Source of the DNA: Deltaproteobacteria bacterium
Lineage (GTDB): Bacteria; Myxococcota_A; Polyangia; JACPQR01
Direction: 5' to 3'
DNA length: 38,351 bases
Assembly (NCBI GenBank): GCA_016190375.1
Contig: JACPQR010000031.1
Location: 1 to 38,351 of the forward strand
Shown here piece by piece: positions 1 to 7,860 of the stretch (position 1 is its first letter; each line of letters begins with the position of its first letter). Both the position numbers and the translations under genes were made by a program. The notes beneath the pieces were generated by a model, which saw nothing but the letters and a program-made list of their open reading frames with translations, was not told the DNA's origin and ran no database searches.

Positions 1-672
1 GCCCCCTCCGCCACCGGCCCGCCCGCCCGAGAACAAGTTCGCGAGGAGCAAGAGCGCCAGCGCGGGGTTGGTGATGAAGAGGATCAGGAACAGGACGCCG
101 ACCAGGATCACGAGGACGATCTGAGCGGGCGACAGTCGATCGGGGCGCCAGGCTCCACGCGGCGCTCGTTGGGCATGCGGCCCTATCGGGACCGGACCAC
201 CAATCGTCGCCATCAGGTCCTGAACGGCCCCCGTCACGGCCCCATCGCGGTCGTCGGCGCGGATCCGTGGCGCCATCACCTCGCGGATGATCCGGCCGCT
301 GACGGCGTCGGTCACGACGCCCTCGAGGCCGTAGCCGACCTCGATCCGGATGCGGCGATCCCGCGCGAAGACGAAGAGCACCAGACCGTCGTCGATCCCG
401 CGTCTTCCGGGGCGCCAGGCCTCGAAGGCCCGGATCGTCCAGTCCTCGAGGGGCGTGTCGCCCGTCGTCTGGCCGATCCAGACGAGCAGCTGGTGGCCCC
501 TCTTGCGGCCGTACTCCTCGAGCGCGCGCTCGAGCGCATCGCGGCGCCGGGCGGACAGGAAGCCGGCCTCGTCCGTGACGAAGCGCGCCGGGGCAGGCGG
601 GATCGGGACCTCGTCGGCGATGGCAGGCGCCACCGAGCCGAGGAGCGCGAGCGCAAGAAGCGCCGATCTCAG
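1..672 (-). CDS. TPM-domain (YgcG-type) membrane protein, C-terminus cut by window edge
   Basis: Reading leftward from 672, 224 codons stay open to the window edge. Residues 1-19 form a signal peptide (RSALLALALLGSVAPAIA), followed by a TPM domain (residues about 27-160, with FVTDEAGFLS, DDGLVLFVFARDRRIRIEVGYGLEG and a DAVSGRIIRE stretch), one TM helix (about 185-205) and the start of a Gly-rich tail (SGGRAGGGGG). This is the layout of YgcG-type proteins, which often sit beside lemA. No ATG, GTG or TTG lies at a suitable place; a CTG at 670-672 overlaps the lemA stop as CTGA and has GGAGGT six bases upstream, so I take CTG as the start. Role inferred: envelope-associated, function with LemA unknown. 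The family call is confident, the start moderately so. Confidence 0.85.
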   Translation of the reverse strand, partial: MRSALLALALLGSVAPAIADEVPIPPAPARFVTDEAGFLSARRRDALERALEEYGRKRGHQLLVWIGQTTGDTPLEDWTIRAFEAWRPGRRGIDDGLVLFVFARDRRIRIEVGYGLEGVVTDAVSGRIIREVMAPRIRADDRDGAVTGAVQDLMATIGGPVPIGPHAQRAPRGAWRPDRLSPAQIVLVILVGVLFLILFITNPALALLLLANLFSGGRAGGGGG

Positions 673-1316
673 AACCGCACCTCCGGAGGCGTCGCCGCGC
701 CCGGCCGGGCCGCAAAGTAGGACTTATCGCGGAACCGGCCGCCGAAGAAGTTGGCGACGAGCACCGCGGGGAAACGGCTGCGCGTGGAGTTGAACTCTCG
801 CGCCGCGTCGTTGAAGCGCATCCGCTCGACCGTTATCCGGTTCTCGGTTCCCTCGAGCTGCGACTGCAGATCGCGAAACGACTGGGTCGCGCGCAGCTCC
901 GGGTACCGCTCGACGACGACGAGCAGGCGCGAGAGCGCCGAGGACAGGCCTTGCTGCGCCTCCTCGAAGCGCTGGAAGGCTGCGGGGTCGTCGACCGCGC
1001 GCCCCGCCGCCGACTCGGAGACCTGACCTACGCGTGCGCGGGCTTCGGTGACCGCCGTGAAGGTCTCGCGCTCGAACGCGGCCGCGCCCTTGACGGTCTG
1101 GACGAGGTTCGGGACGAGGTCCGCGCGGCGCTGGTAGACGTTCTCCACCTGCCCCCACTGCGCGCGCACGGCCTGGTCGAGCGTGACCAGGCGGTTGTAC
1201 GTGCCGACGGTGGACAGCGCGAGCAGGAGGAGGGCGATTGCCAGACCGACCAGGATCCAGCGACCACTCGTCCGGCGCCGCGCGGGAACTTCGGCGATGC
1301 CAGGGTGTGTTGCCAT
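669..1316 (-). CDS. lemA: LemA family protein
   Basis: 215 aa. A short cytoplasmic N-terminus with RRR is followed by one TM helix (about residues 20-42, WILVGLAIALLLLALSTVGTY) and the LemA helical domain, including YNRLVTLDQAVRAQW, the typical VENVYQRRADLVPNLVQTVKG and the late FNDAAREFNSTRSRFP and FFGGRFRDKSYF motifs. Length and layout are normal for the family. LemA proteins are membrane-anchored helical proteins whose molecular role is unsettled. It is the first gene of a two-gene unit: its stop overlaps the start of the TPM-domain gene by four bases, so the two are almost certainly co-translated. Confidence 0.95.
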   Translation of the reverse strand: MATHPGIAEVPARRRTSGRWILVGLAIALLLLALSTVGTYNRLVTLDQAVRAQWGQVENVYQRRADLVPNLVQTVKGAAAFERETFTAVTEARARVGQVSESAAGRAVDDPAAFQRFEEAQQGLSSALSRLLVVVERYPELRATQSFRDLQSQLEGTENRITVERMRFNDAAREFNSTRSRFPAVLVANFFGGRFRDKSYFAARPGAATPPEVRF

Positions 1317-1400
1317 GGCCCGGATCGCAGCAAGATCGGTTCCCAGGGCGCCGGTACTGGAGCTTTCCGCGTCAGACCGCGGCTGGTGCAGCAGGGCTCG

Positions 1401-3524
1401 TCACTTCTTGCGTGGAGGTACCGGTGCGGGCGGGCGGGCCGGAGGATCGACCGGGATGACGAGCGGGCGAGATCGACTCTCGGGCGGCGGCAACGGATCG
1501 GGCGGCGGCGGTGGCGGCGGCGGAACCATGTCGGGCGGGGGATAGGTGGGAACGAACCTCCGCCGTACGCGGTCGTCGGGAGGAGGCAACGGATCATGCG
1601 GCGGCGGCGGCGGATCCACCGGGATGGGATGGCGCCGAACCCGGTCCTCGGGCGGCGGGAGCGGATCGGGCGGAGGCGGCAGAGGGTCCGTCGGCAGGAG
1701 GAACCTGCCGCCGTCCGCGGGAGTCGGGATGGGCACGAGGTGGACGCCTCCGCCGTCGACGGGTGGCGGGAGCGGATCGGGGGGCAGGGGCATGAACGGC
1801 GCCCGGCCGCCATCGGTCTGGGGCGGCGGAAGCGGATCGGGCGGAGGGGGTGGCATGTCCGTCCCCCCGCAGGCCTTGACGCTCGTGCAGGCGAGCGGCG
1901 CGAAGGCCAGGGCAGCGGCGACCTGCCGCCATCGGGCAGGCGCCGGCCGGACCTGCCTGGTGCGAGCCGAGCCGGCGAGCATGTCGCTCACCGAGCGCAC
2001 CTCCTCCTCGAGGGCCTCGTTGGCCCGGATCGTCTCGACGGTCAGCTTCTCCGCGAACTCCGCGAGCGCGTCCGCGTCCTCGGCCCGCGGCGACGTCGCG
2101 AACTCGACGATCCGCTCCATGCGGCCGACGCAATCGAGGTTGACCTTTCGGATCATCTCGATGGCCCTGGCGCGGAGCGACGGCCCGTAGGCGTGCGGAT
2201 AGAAGTGGCGGAGCAGGTGAAGGTGATAGCCGACCCCGAGGTTCGAGTTCATCAGCCCGTCGCAGCGGAAGTTGCGGTCGAGGAACGCACGCGCGAAGAC
2301 CCGGAAGACGCGCTCGGAGGCGGCGTCGTCGATCTCGTAGTCCCAGCCGAACTCGTCGCCCCAGAGCCGGCCCTCGCGCTGGAGCCTCCTTTCGAGAGGT
2401 GTGCCGACGTAGATCTCGGTGCGACAGAAGTTCATCGGGACATCGGCGAACTCCCGCAGGAACCCGAGGCTCTCGCGCAAGGACGCGATGGTCGAATCGG
2501 GATCGAAGATCAGCATGTTGAAGCAGGTGTACACGTCCTGATCGCGCAGGTACCTGAGCGCCCGGCGGTTCGCCTCGAGGTTCACTCCGCGACCGAGGGT
2601 CCTCAGGCCCTGGGTCGATCCTGACTCGACGCCCAGGTACACGCGCAAGAGCCCGATCCGGCGGAGCGCGTCGAACACGCGGGAGTCGACGTCGTCGGGC
2701 CTGGCCTTGACCACGAGCGCGATGTCGTCGACGCCTCGACGCTCGAGCGCCTCCGCGAGGCCGGTGACCCGCGCGAGGTCGTGCTCGGCGTCGCGCGTGA
2801 AGAAGTCGTCGTCGTGGAAGATGAGCAGGCGCGAGCCGTGGGAGTGGCGGAGCATCGCGATCTCGTCCGCGACGTTGTCCACGCTACGGGCCCGGTAGAC
2901 CTCGCCCTTAGCCTCGCGCACGTAGGCCTTGATGCAACAGAACGTGCAGTGACCGTAGCAGCCGCGGGAGCCGACCACGAAGGAGGTCGGGATCCCGAGG
3001 TGGACCTGAGGCGGGCCCGTGCGTTTCGGGAACGGGAGCGAGTCGAGGTCCGCCGCGAGGCAGCGGGCGGGCGTCGTGATCACACCTGAACGGTCGCGAT
3101 AGGCGATGCCGCGAACCTCGCCGAGGCGCGAGGTCGTGGCGCCCGCGGCGACGGCGCCGCAGTACTCCGGCAGCGTCTCCTCTCCCTCGTGGCGAACGAT
3201 CGCGTCTATCGACGGGTAGCGATCGAGGATGGCGCGATAGGCGAACGTCGGGAAGTGGCCGCCCGCCACGATGGGCCCCGAGAAGCCCTCGCCCCGGATT
3301 CTCTCGGCGAGGGCGCCGAACTCGTGCGCGCGCCGCTGGAAGGTCATCGAGAGCCCGACGAGCCCTGGAGGCCCTTCCGCCAGGGCTCCCAGGACCGCGG
3401 CGGTGTCATCCGGGGTCGCGAAGGGCGCGATCCGGGCGGTGTGGCCGGCGCGCTCGAGCGACGCCGCGAGGTAGCGGAGCGCGAGGTTCTCCTCGAGCTC
3501 CGATCCGACGAGTAGCGCGTGCAT
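1401..3524 (-). CDS. B12-binding-domain radical SAM protein with proline-rich repeat tail
   Basis: 707 aa from ATG 3524, chosen because GAGGAGG lies six bases upstream and because a longer reading would run through the divergent Smr gene. Residues 1-130 are a B12-binding-like Rossmann domain (MHALLVGSELEEN, VAGGHFPTF, VRHEGEETL). The radical SAM 4Fe-4S motif CYGHCTFC is at C189, C193 and C196, followed by a TIM-barrel core (FHDDDFF, YLGVESGS, CFNMLIFDPDS). After a helical region ending near residue 535, a hydrophobic stretch (VAAALAFAPLACTSVKACGG) leads to about 150 residues of Pro-rich tail with six copies of DPLPPP. The substrate is unknown. The tail is unusual for this family and looks like an appended lipoprotein- or precursor-like segment. 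Confidence 0.9.
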   Translation of the reverse strand: MHALLVGSELEENLALRYLAASLERAGHTARIAPFATPDDTAAVLGALAEGPPGLVGLSMTFQRRAHEFGALAERIRGEGFSGPIVAGGHFPTFAYRAILDRYPSIDAIVRHEGEETLPEYCGAVAAGATTSRLGEVRGIAYRDRSGVITTPARCLAADLDSLPFPKRTGPPQVHLGIPTSFVVGSRGCYGHCTFCCIKAYVREAKGEVYRARSVDNVADEIAMLRHSHGSRLLIFHDDDFFTRDAEHDLARVTGLAEALERRGVDDIALVVKARPDDVDSRVFDALRRIGLLRVYLGVESGSTQGLRTLGRGVNLEANRRALRYLRDQDVYTCFNMLIFDPDSTIASLRESLGFLREFADVPMNFCRTEIYVGTPLERRLQREGRLWGDEFGWDYEIDDAASERVFRVFARAFLDRNFRCDGLMNSNLGVGYHLHLLRHFYPHAYGPSLRARAIEMIRKVNLDCVGRMERIVEFATSPRAEDADALAEFAEKLTVETIRANEALEEEVRSVSDMLAGSARTRQVRPAPARWRQVAAALAFAPLACTSVKACGGTDMPPPPPDPLPPPQTDGGRAPFMPLPPDPLPPPVDGGGVHLVPIPTPADGGRFLLPTDPLPPPPDPLPPPEDRVRRHPIPVDPPPPPHDPLPPPDDRVRRRFVPTYPPPDMVPPPPPPPPDPLPPPESRSRPLVIPVDPPARPPAPVPPRKK
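1404..1856 (-). repeat. Tandem PPxDPLPPP coding repeats
   Basis: The 3' part of the radical SAM gene encodes six DPLPPP units separated by variable segments such as QTDGGRAPFMP, VDGGG and EDRVRRHPIPVD. At DNA level the units appear on the plus strand as GGCGG(C/G)A(A/G)CGGATC-type blocks. The spacing is irregular, roughly 8 to 36 residues. Confidence 0.8.
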
Positions 3525-3575
3525 GTGGAGCCTCCTCGAGAGGGACATGCTACAAGAGTCCTCGTCGAGCTCGGC
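3525..3575. promoter_or_regulatory. Divergent start region of radical SAM and Smr genes
   Basis: About 50 bases separate the two divergent starts. The sequence CATGCTACAAG is relatively AT-rich for this genome: on the plus strand TGCTACAAG resembles an extended -10, and on the minus strand TTGTAGCAT could act as a -10. No convincing -35 is visible. The minus strand also carries GAGGAGG, the ribosome-binding site of the radical SAM gene. Confidence 0.3.
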
Positions 3576-3899
3576 ATGATAATGAGCGACGACCCGCGAT
3601 CGGAGGAAACGTCGGAGGAATGCGCCGCCGGTGAGGAGGCAGTCGAGCTGCCCATCGACGGCATCCTGGACCTCCACGGCTTTCAGGCACGCGAGGTCGG
3701 GGACCTCGTGCCCACCTGGCTCGACGAGTGCCGCGCGCGCGGCATCCTCGAGGTGAGGATCATCCACGGCAAGGGTGTGGGGGCCCTGCGTCGTACCGTC
3801 CACGCGATCCTGTCGAGGCGGCCCGACGTCGTGGCGTTCTCGCTCGCGCCCGCCGAGCGTGGCGGCTGGGGGGCAACCGTCGCGACGCTCAGGCCATGA
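3576..3899 (+). CDS. Smr-domain protein
   Basis: 107 aa from ATG 3576; an in-frame ATG at 3582 is equally possible, and neither has a strong ribosome-binding site. The N-terminal 25 residues are acidic and probably disordered. The rest is a complete small MutS-related (Smr) domain: LDLHG, then VRIIHGKGVGALR, and the closing FSLAPAERGGWGATVATL. Smr domains are nicking endonucleases or nucleic-acid-binding modules; stand-alone bacterial versions are common but mostly unassigned. The stop overlaps the next start as ATGA, so it is co-translated with the BAM/GIDE-like membrane protein. It is divergent from the radical SAM gene. Confidence 0.9.
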   Translation: MIMSDDPRSEETSEECAAGEEAVELPIDGILDLHGFQAREVGDLVPTWLDECRARGILEVRIIHGKGVGALRRTVHAILSRRPDVVAFSLAPAERGGWGATVATLRP

Positions 3900-4744
3900 G
3901 CCCCGAGGCGCTCCCCGTCGACCGGACGTATCGGGAGCGCGACGAGCTCGACTGGCTGCCCTGGTCGATGCGCTCTCTGCGCTGGACGGTGCCGGGGTCG
4001 ATCCTGACGGGTCTCCCTGCGGCGGTGGGCGCGGGTGCCTATCTCGCGGTCCCGGAGCTGGCCGTGGCGGTCCTCGCCGGCTTCATGTCCACCTACGTCT
4101 CGGTCATCGTCGGGTTCGTCGCGGGGCCGAAGCTGGCGAGGCGGATGATGGTGCGCCGTCTGTCGAAGCTCGCACGGGGCCAGCTCGACCTGTCCGCGCT
4201 TCGCCGCAGGTCCGACGGCCAGCTGATCCACGTCCGCGGCAGGGTGGAGGCCGACCGGACGATCCCCGGCATCCTCACGGGCGAGCCGGCCGTCTTTCGG
4301 CGTGCCCGCTTCGCCCTCGACACCGACTACTTCTTCCATGAGGCCGGCACGCACTTCACGCTGGTCGATCCGGCCGGCGAGCGCCTGCCGGTCCAGGTTC
4401 ACGATGCACGGATCGTGACGCCGGAGCTCCTCTGGACGCGGATCGACCGCGATTCGTGGGTGAGCCTCGTCGAGCGGATTCCCGAGAGCCTGGGGCCGGA
4501 GCTCGAGGCCCGCGCAGAGAGGGCCATCGCGACGCGCGGCGGTTTCGAATTCCTCGGCAACGAGATCCTCGTCCGCGACGGCGATCTCGTCGACGTGGTC
4601 GGGTACAAGTCGCAGGTCGCGGACTTCACCATCGCCGAGCGGATGCACCGCGAGATGCCGATGCGCCCCGTCCTGCGTTCGGGCCGCGCGCTTCCCCTCG
4701 TGATCTCCCCTGTCGTCGAGACGGGTCGACCGTTTCTCCCGTGA
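3896..4744 (+). CDS. Two-TM protein with a BAM/GIDE-like C-terminal domain
   Basis: 282 aa. After a 25-residue polar N-terminus come two hydrophobic segments (about residues 30-70, SILTGLPAAVGAGAYLAV and AVAVLAGFMSTYVSVIVGFV) and a soluble region. In it, VRGRVEADRTIPGILTGEPAVFRRARF followed by FTLVDPAGERLPVQVHDARI resembles the beside-a-membrane/GIDE fold of MULAN-type and related bacterial proteins (a G.V, PLTG-like, FxLxDxxG pattern). No RING domain is present. The assignment is by pattern only. The start overlaps the Smr stop by four bases (ATGA). It converges on the gene ending at 4785, leaving only 40 bases between stops. Confidence 0.75.
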   Translation: MSPEALPVDRTYRERDELDWLPWSMRSLRWTVPGSILTGLPAAVGAGAYLAVPELAVAVLAGFMSTYVSVIVGFVAGPKLARRMMVRRLSKLARGQLDLSALRRRSDGQLIHVRGRVEADRTIPGILTGEPAVFRRARFALDTDYFFHEAGTHFTLVDPAGERLPVQVHDARIVTPELLWTRIDRDSWVSLVERIPESLGPELEARAERAIATRGGFEFLGNEILVRDGDLVDVVGYKSQVADFTIAERMHREMPMRPVLRSGRALPLVISPVVETGRPFLP

Positions 4745-4784
4745 GCGTCGACCGCGACGGGGGCGGCTCGCCCGAGAGTGCTCG

Positions 4785-5291
4785 TCAGTCGATCTCGACC
4801 GTGAGCGTGGCGCCTGCCGGCGGCTCCGTCCCCACTTCGCTCGTCGAGGCGGCGACCTTCCACGCGCAGTCGTAGGTTCCCTCGACGCTCCGCTCGAAGC
4901 TCAGCGTGAACCCTTCCTCGCACGACATCGCCGAGCAAACGATGGACGTCGACGCCGTGGCCTTCTCCTCGAAGCGCGTTGCGGTGACCGCGAAGGTCAG
5001 CGGGTCACCCGAGTCGGGCACGAGGTCGACACGGACCTTGCCTCCGTCGATGCCCGTGTCGGTCGCCGTCGTGCAAGTCCATTCGAGAACGGCCCACACG
5101 GATTCGATGTCGCCATCGACCTCCATCTGGGCCTTCACCGTCACGTGAGCCGACGCCTGGGGAGCGTCATCATCGAGCTGCAGGGAACCGCTCTGCTCTT
5201 CCGAGAGGTCCCAGGTCTCGAGCGAGGTCGCGAGCGAGGCGAAGGCGCCGCCGAAGATGGCGGCCAGGGACAGGAGGCGTCTCGGGTCCAT
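4785..5291 (-). CDS. Small exported protein of unknown function
   Basis: 168 aa from ATG 5291 (MDPRRLLSLAAIFGGAFASLATSLETWD), chosen because it begins directly with a signal-peptide-like stretch; an upstream in-frame ATG at 5411 would add 40 residues without domain character. The mature part is Thr/Ser/Asp-rich with an alternating beta-strand pattern, for example ASAHVTVKAQMEVDGDIESVWAVLEW, and four Cys (CTTATDTG, VCSAMSCEEG, YDCAWK), which suggests a secreted disulfide-bonded beta-sandwich. I do not recognise a family. Confidence 0.7.
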   Translation of the reverse strand: MDPRRLLSLAAIFGGAFASLATSLETWDLSEEQSGSLQLDDDAPQASAHVTVKAQMEVDGDIESVWAVLEWTCTTATDTGIDGGKVRVDLVPDSGDPLTFAVTATRFEEKATASTSIVCSAMSCEEGFTLSFERSVEGTYDCAWKVAASTSEVGTEPPAGATLTVEID

Positions 5292-5414
5292 CGCCTGGCC
5301 GTACGCAAGAGCGGTGCCGCGGGTCACACGGCGATGGGCCGGGCAGATCGGCCCATCGAGGGCGTCTGTCGCCTGGGCTCGGGCGCTCTCAGTGTCCGGG
5401 TGTCCGGACACCGA

Positions 5415-6116
5415 TCAACCCGGGTCGAACGTTCCCGTGAGCGTGGCAATGCCCAGGGTGCGATCGCCGAAGGCGTCATCGAGGTCGCCTCCGGTGATCG
5501 GGTCCGAGTAGGGGAACTCCGTCGTCGCGGCGTCGAGCGCGTAGAGGCGGAAGGTGTAGACGTGGGGCTCCGGCGGGCAGGGCCCCCGATACTCGGTCCC
5601 GTAGGCGTCCGCCTCGCGAGTGCCGGCCGGGAGCTCGCCGTCGTCGCTGGCTCCATCGGCGAGCAAGGCCGTCTCGGGGGGAATGTCGTAGGCAACCCAG
5701 TGGACGTAGTCGATCGAATCGTCGATGAGGACCAGCGCCAGGCTCTCGGCCGCCTCGGGCACTCCTTCCCACGCCAGCGGCGGCTGCCGGTCGGGCCCGG
5801 CGCAGGTATGGGCCTGGGGGATCGGGTCGCCCTCCGAGAACGCGGTGCTCGTCAGGGCGAGGTCCGCGTCGGCATCGGCGTCCGAGTCCGAGTCCGAGTC
5901 CGAGTCCGAATCCGTGTCCGAGTCCGAATCCGTGTCCGAGTCCGCGTCCGTGTCGGCGTCCGCGTCCGTGTCGGCGTCCGAGTCGCCGTCCGCGCCGTCG
6001 TCGTCGGCAGTGGCGCCTCCGTCGCACGCGGCGCCGAGCAGGAGCGCACAGAAGCCAATGACGGCGAGTGGGCGGTCGAGCGGTCGAGGACTCGATGCGA
6101 CTTCGGGTGGATGCAC
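5415..6116 (-). CDS. YbhB/YbcL (PEBP/Raf kinase inhibitor-like) lipoprotein with acidic linker
   Basis: 233 aa from GTG 6116, selected because GGAGGG lies seven bases upstream; an ATG at 6170 would add 18 residues but overlaps the divergent gene start. A lipoprotein signal (PLAVIGFCALLLGAAC) is followed by about 55 residues almost purely of Asp, Ser, Ala and Thr, then a PEBP domain: PIPQAHTCAGPDRQPPLAWEG, LVLIDDSIDYVHWVAYDIP, and YRGPCPPEPHVYTFRLYALD. The usual DPDAP motif is reduced to IDDSIDY. PEBP proteins bind anionic ligands; the bacterial role is unclear. The linker presumably holds the domain away from the membrane. It is divergent from the gene at 6164. Confidence 0.9.
   Translation of the reverse strand: MHPPEVASSPRPLDRPLAVIGFCALLLGAACDGGATADDDGADGDSDADTDADADTDADSDTDSDSDTDSDSDSDSDSDADADADLALTSTAFSEGDPIPQAHTCAGPDRQPPLAWEGVPEAAESLALVLIDDSIDYVHWVAYDIPPETALLADGASDDGELPAGTREADAYGTEYRGPCPPEPHVYTFRLYALDAATTEFPYSDPITGGDLDDAFGDRTLGIATLTGTFDPG
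5862..5990 (-). repeat. Six-base tandem repeat encoding an Asp/Ser linker
   Basis: On the plus strand this reads as repeated GAGTCC, GTGTCC, GCGTCC, GAATCC hexamers. In the PEBP lipoprotein frame it encodes DSD, DTD and DAD units. It is degenerate rather than perfect. Confidence 0.85.
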
Positions 6117-6163
6117 GTGCTCGCCCTCCGGGTTGGTGAGCGGATGATACACTCGGTTCCGCC

Positions 6164-7324
6164 ATGGCACGCGAGCTCTTGGCCGCCTTGCGTCTCGTTC
6201 TGGTGCCGCTCCTCGTCGCAGGAGCCTGCAGCTCGAGGCGCCCGTCCGACGACACGGATTGCGGACCCGGCACGATCGAGGTCGACGATCAGTGCGTTCC
6301 GGACACGGATGGAGATGCCGACTCGGATGCCGACTCGGATGCCGACGCGGACGCCGACGGGGACGGCGACGGGGACGGCGATTCTGATGGCGACGGCGAT
6401 TCTGACGGCGACGGCGATTCTGACGGCGACGGCGATTCTGACGGCGACGGCGATTCTGACGGCGACGGCGATTCTGATGGCGACGGCGACGGTGATTGCG
6501 CGGACGTGCCGGCCGGCCAGTGCGCGGCCGCCGGACCGCCCGACGGCCTGGGAGGCCTTGCTTGCGACGGCTGCAACTGGACCTGTAACGACCCGTCGGA
6601 GCCCGACTTCAAGCTCTCCGCCTTCGAGCTGGCGGCTCCCGCCGCGCTGGCGAACATGCTGGTCCGCTCCATCGTGACCGGCGCCGTCGACGACAATAGC
6701 TTCGTCTGGCTGCTCGAAAACAGCGATGGCGACTTCCGGACTGGCGCGGGCCTTTGCCCCGACTCGGATGCACCCAACGACTGCGAGTTCGAAGGGGGTG
6801 ACTATCAGCCCGCCGCGGGGACGCTCGACTACGACCAAGGCACCGGAGATCTCGCCGTTCCGTCAGGGGCCGCCATCGAGATCGACGGTGACGGCGTCCC
6901 GCGGGAATGCACCGCGACAACGCTCGACGTGAAGGTCGTCATCCGCAGCGAGACCGTGGGCGACATCCCGCTCGCGCTCCAGGAGGCCTGCATGACGGCC
7001 GCGGTGGGCCACGGTGGCAACTGCGTCGGCCGCCGGACGAACGACGTCATGCCGACGATCTGGGACACCGAGGATGGTGCCGTGGTCGGAAAGATCACGA
7101 TGGAGGACGCGATGGACGCCAACATCGGCCCACCGATCGACACGACTCTCTGCGACCTCCTCGCCGGCTCGCAGCCGGACGGCTTCTGCGCCGCGAACCC
7201 CGACCCGGACGAGTGGGATCCCGAGGACACAGTGCCCCCGGACACCACGGCAGGCGATCCGCCCGAACCCGCGTGGACGCTCGCCGCCAAGATCGCGGCC
7301 ATCGGCGCCAACATCACGCCCTGA
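6164..7324 (+). CDS. Lipoprotein with Asp-rich linker and unknown Cys-containing domain
   Basis: 386 aa from ATG 6164. The N-terminus is a lipoprotein signal (LRLVLVPLLVAGAC). A short CGPGTIEVDDQCVPDTDGD segment precedes about 60 residues of DSDGDG-type sequence, encoded in part by six 18-bp tandem repeats. The C-terminal 270 residues contain CDGCNWTC, repeated hydrophobic beta-like segments and Cys pairs such as CPDSDAPNDC and C(M)TAAVGHGGNC. I recognise no family. A TGATACACT stretch just upstream resembles an extended -10. It is divergent from the PEBP gene and precedes another small lipoprotein on the same strand. Confidence 0.8.
   Translation: MARELLAALRLVLVPLLVAGACSSRRPSDDTDCGPGTIEVDDQCVPDTDGDADSDADSDADADADGDGDGDGDSDGDGDSDGDGDSDGDGDSDGDGDSDGDGDSDGDGDGDCADVPAGQCAAAGPPDGLGGLACDGCNWTCNDPSEPDFKLSAFELAAPAALANMLVRSIVTGAVDDNSFVWLLENSDGDFRTGAGLCPDSDAPNDCEFEGGDYQPAAGTLDYDQGTGDLAVPSGAAIEIDGDGVPRECTATTLDVKVVIRSETVGDIPLALQEACMTAAVGHGGNCVGRRTNDVMPTIWDTEDGAVVGKITMEDAMDANIGPPIDTTLCDLLAGSQPDGFCAANPDPDEWDPEDTVPPDTTAGDPPEPAWTLAAKIAAIGANITP
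6380..6487 (+). repeat. Six 18-bp tandem repeats encoding DSDGDG
   Basis: Unit GATTCTGACGGCGACGGC starts at 6380, 6398, 6416, 6434, 6452 and 6470. The first and last units carry GAT for GAC at the Asp codon; the inner four are identical. Every unit keeps the lipoprotein frame. The near-perfect identity suggests recent copy-number change. Confidence 0.97.
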
Positions 7325-7379
7325 ACAAGCGATTGACCGTCCTTGCGCCGGCTGCCGGATCGAACGTAGGCTGGCCGCC

Positions 7380-7853
7380 GTGCAGAGAGCGATGGCGTTC
7401 GTGTTCCTGGTCTGTGCGTGCGGTGGCGGTCGCGGCGACGACGATGACGACGACCTCCCGATTCCGGAGGCCACCCTGGCCGGCCAGGTGGGCGCAGAAG
7501 GCTGGGAGCTCGCAGGCGGCTACACGAACGCGTTCCTGTCGGAGGGCGAGGCCGAATTCTTCGCCGAGCTGTACGCCGAGCAGCTCGAGCCATGCGGCTT
7601 CGAGACTCCCACGCGCCCGCACCTGATCGCGTCGATCCCGAAGGAGCCGGGCGAGTACTCGCTGTCGCTCTCTCTGAACGCCACCTTCGTCATCGAGGGC
7701 GCCGATGGCCCCGAGAACCTCGTCGCGACGGATGGCCGGATCGTCGTCGACGAGGTGACCGAGTCGAGCGTGCGCGGTGGGATGTCCGTCTCATACGACG
7801 ACGACAACGAGGTCGAAGGACAGTTCGAGGTCGCAGTCTGCGCCGACGAGTAG
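7380..7853 (+). CDS. Small putative lipoprotein, unknown function
   Basis: 157 aa from GTG 7380 (MQRAMAFVFLVCACGGG) or 153 aa from ATG 7392. I prefer GTG because it supplies the basic residue expected before the hydrophobic core of a lipoprotein signal. An Asp run (GDDDDDD) follows the lipid Cys. The remaining 130 residues are beta-rich, with the cysteines C(GFET) and a final VC, and segments such as YSLSLSLNATFVIEG and VDEVTESSVRGGMSVSYDDD. I do not recognise the family. It ends seven bases before the convergent stop at 7861. Confidence 0.7.
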   Translation: MQRAMAFVFLVCACGGGRGDDDDDDLPIPEATLAGQVGAEGWELAGGYTNAFLSEGEAEFFAELYAEQLEPCGFETPTRPHLIASIPKEPGEYSLSLSLNATFVIEGADGPENLVATDGRIVVDEVTESSVRGGMSVSYDDDNEVEGQFEVAVCADE

Positions 7854-7860
7854 GAGGCGG

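Noticed and set aside
951..2624. Long open frame on the plus strand opposite lemA and the radical SAM gene
   Set aside because: No domain text, Arg/Gly/Asp-skewed composition typical of an antisense frame in GC-rich DNA; the minus-strand genes have clear families.
3525..3803. Longer N-terminus for the radical SAM protein (start 3803 or 3548)
   Set aside because: It would overlap the Smr gene and lacks a ribosome-binding site; ATG 3524 has GAGGAGG at ideal spacing and starts the B12-binding fold.
6380..6487. CRISPR-like regular repeat
   Set aside because: Units are contiguous 18-mers without spacers and encode DSDGDG in frame; it is a coding tandem repeat.
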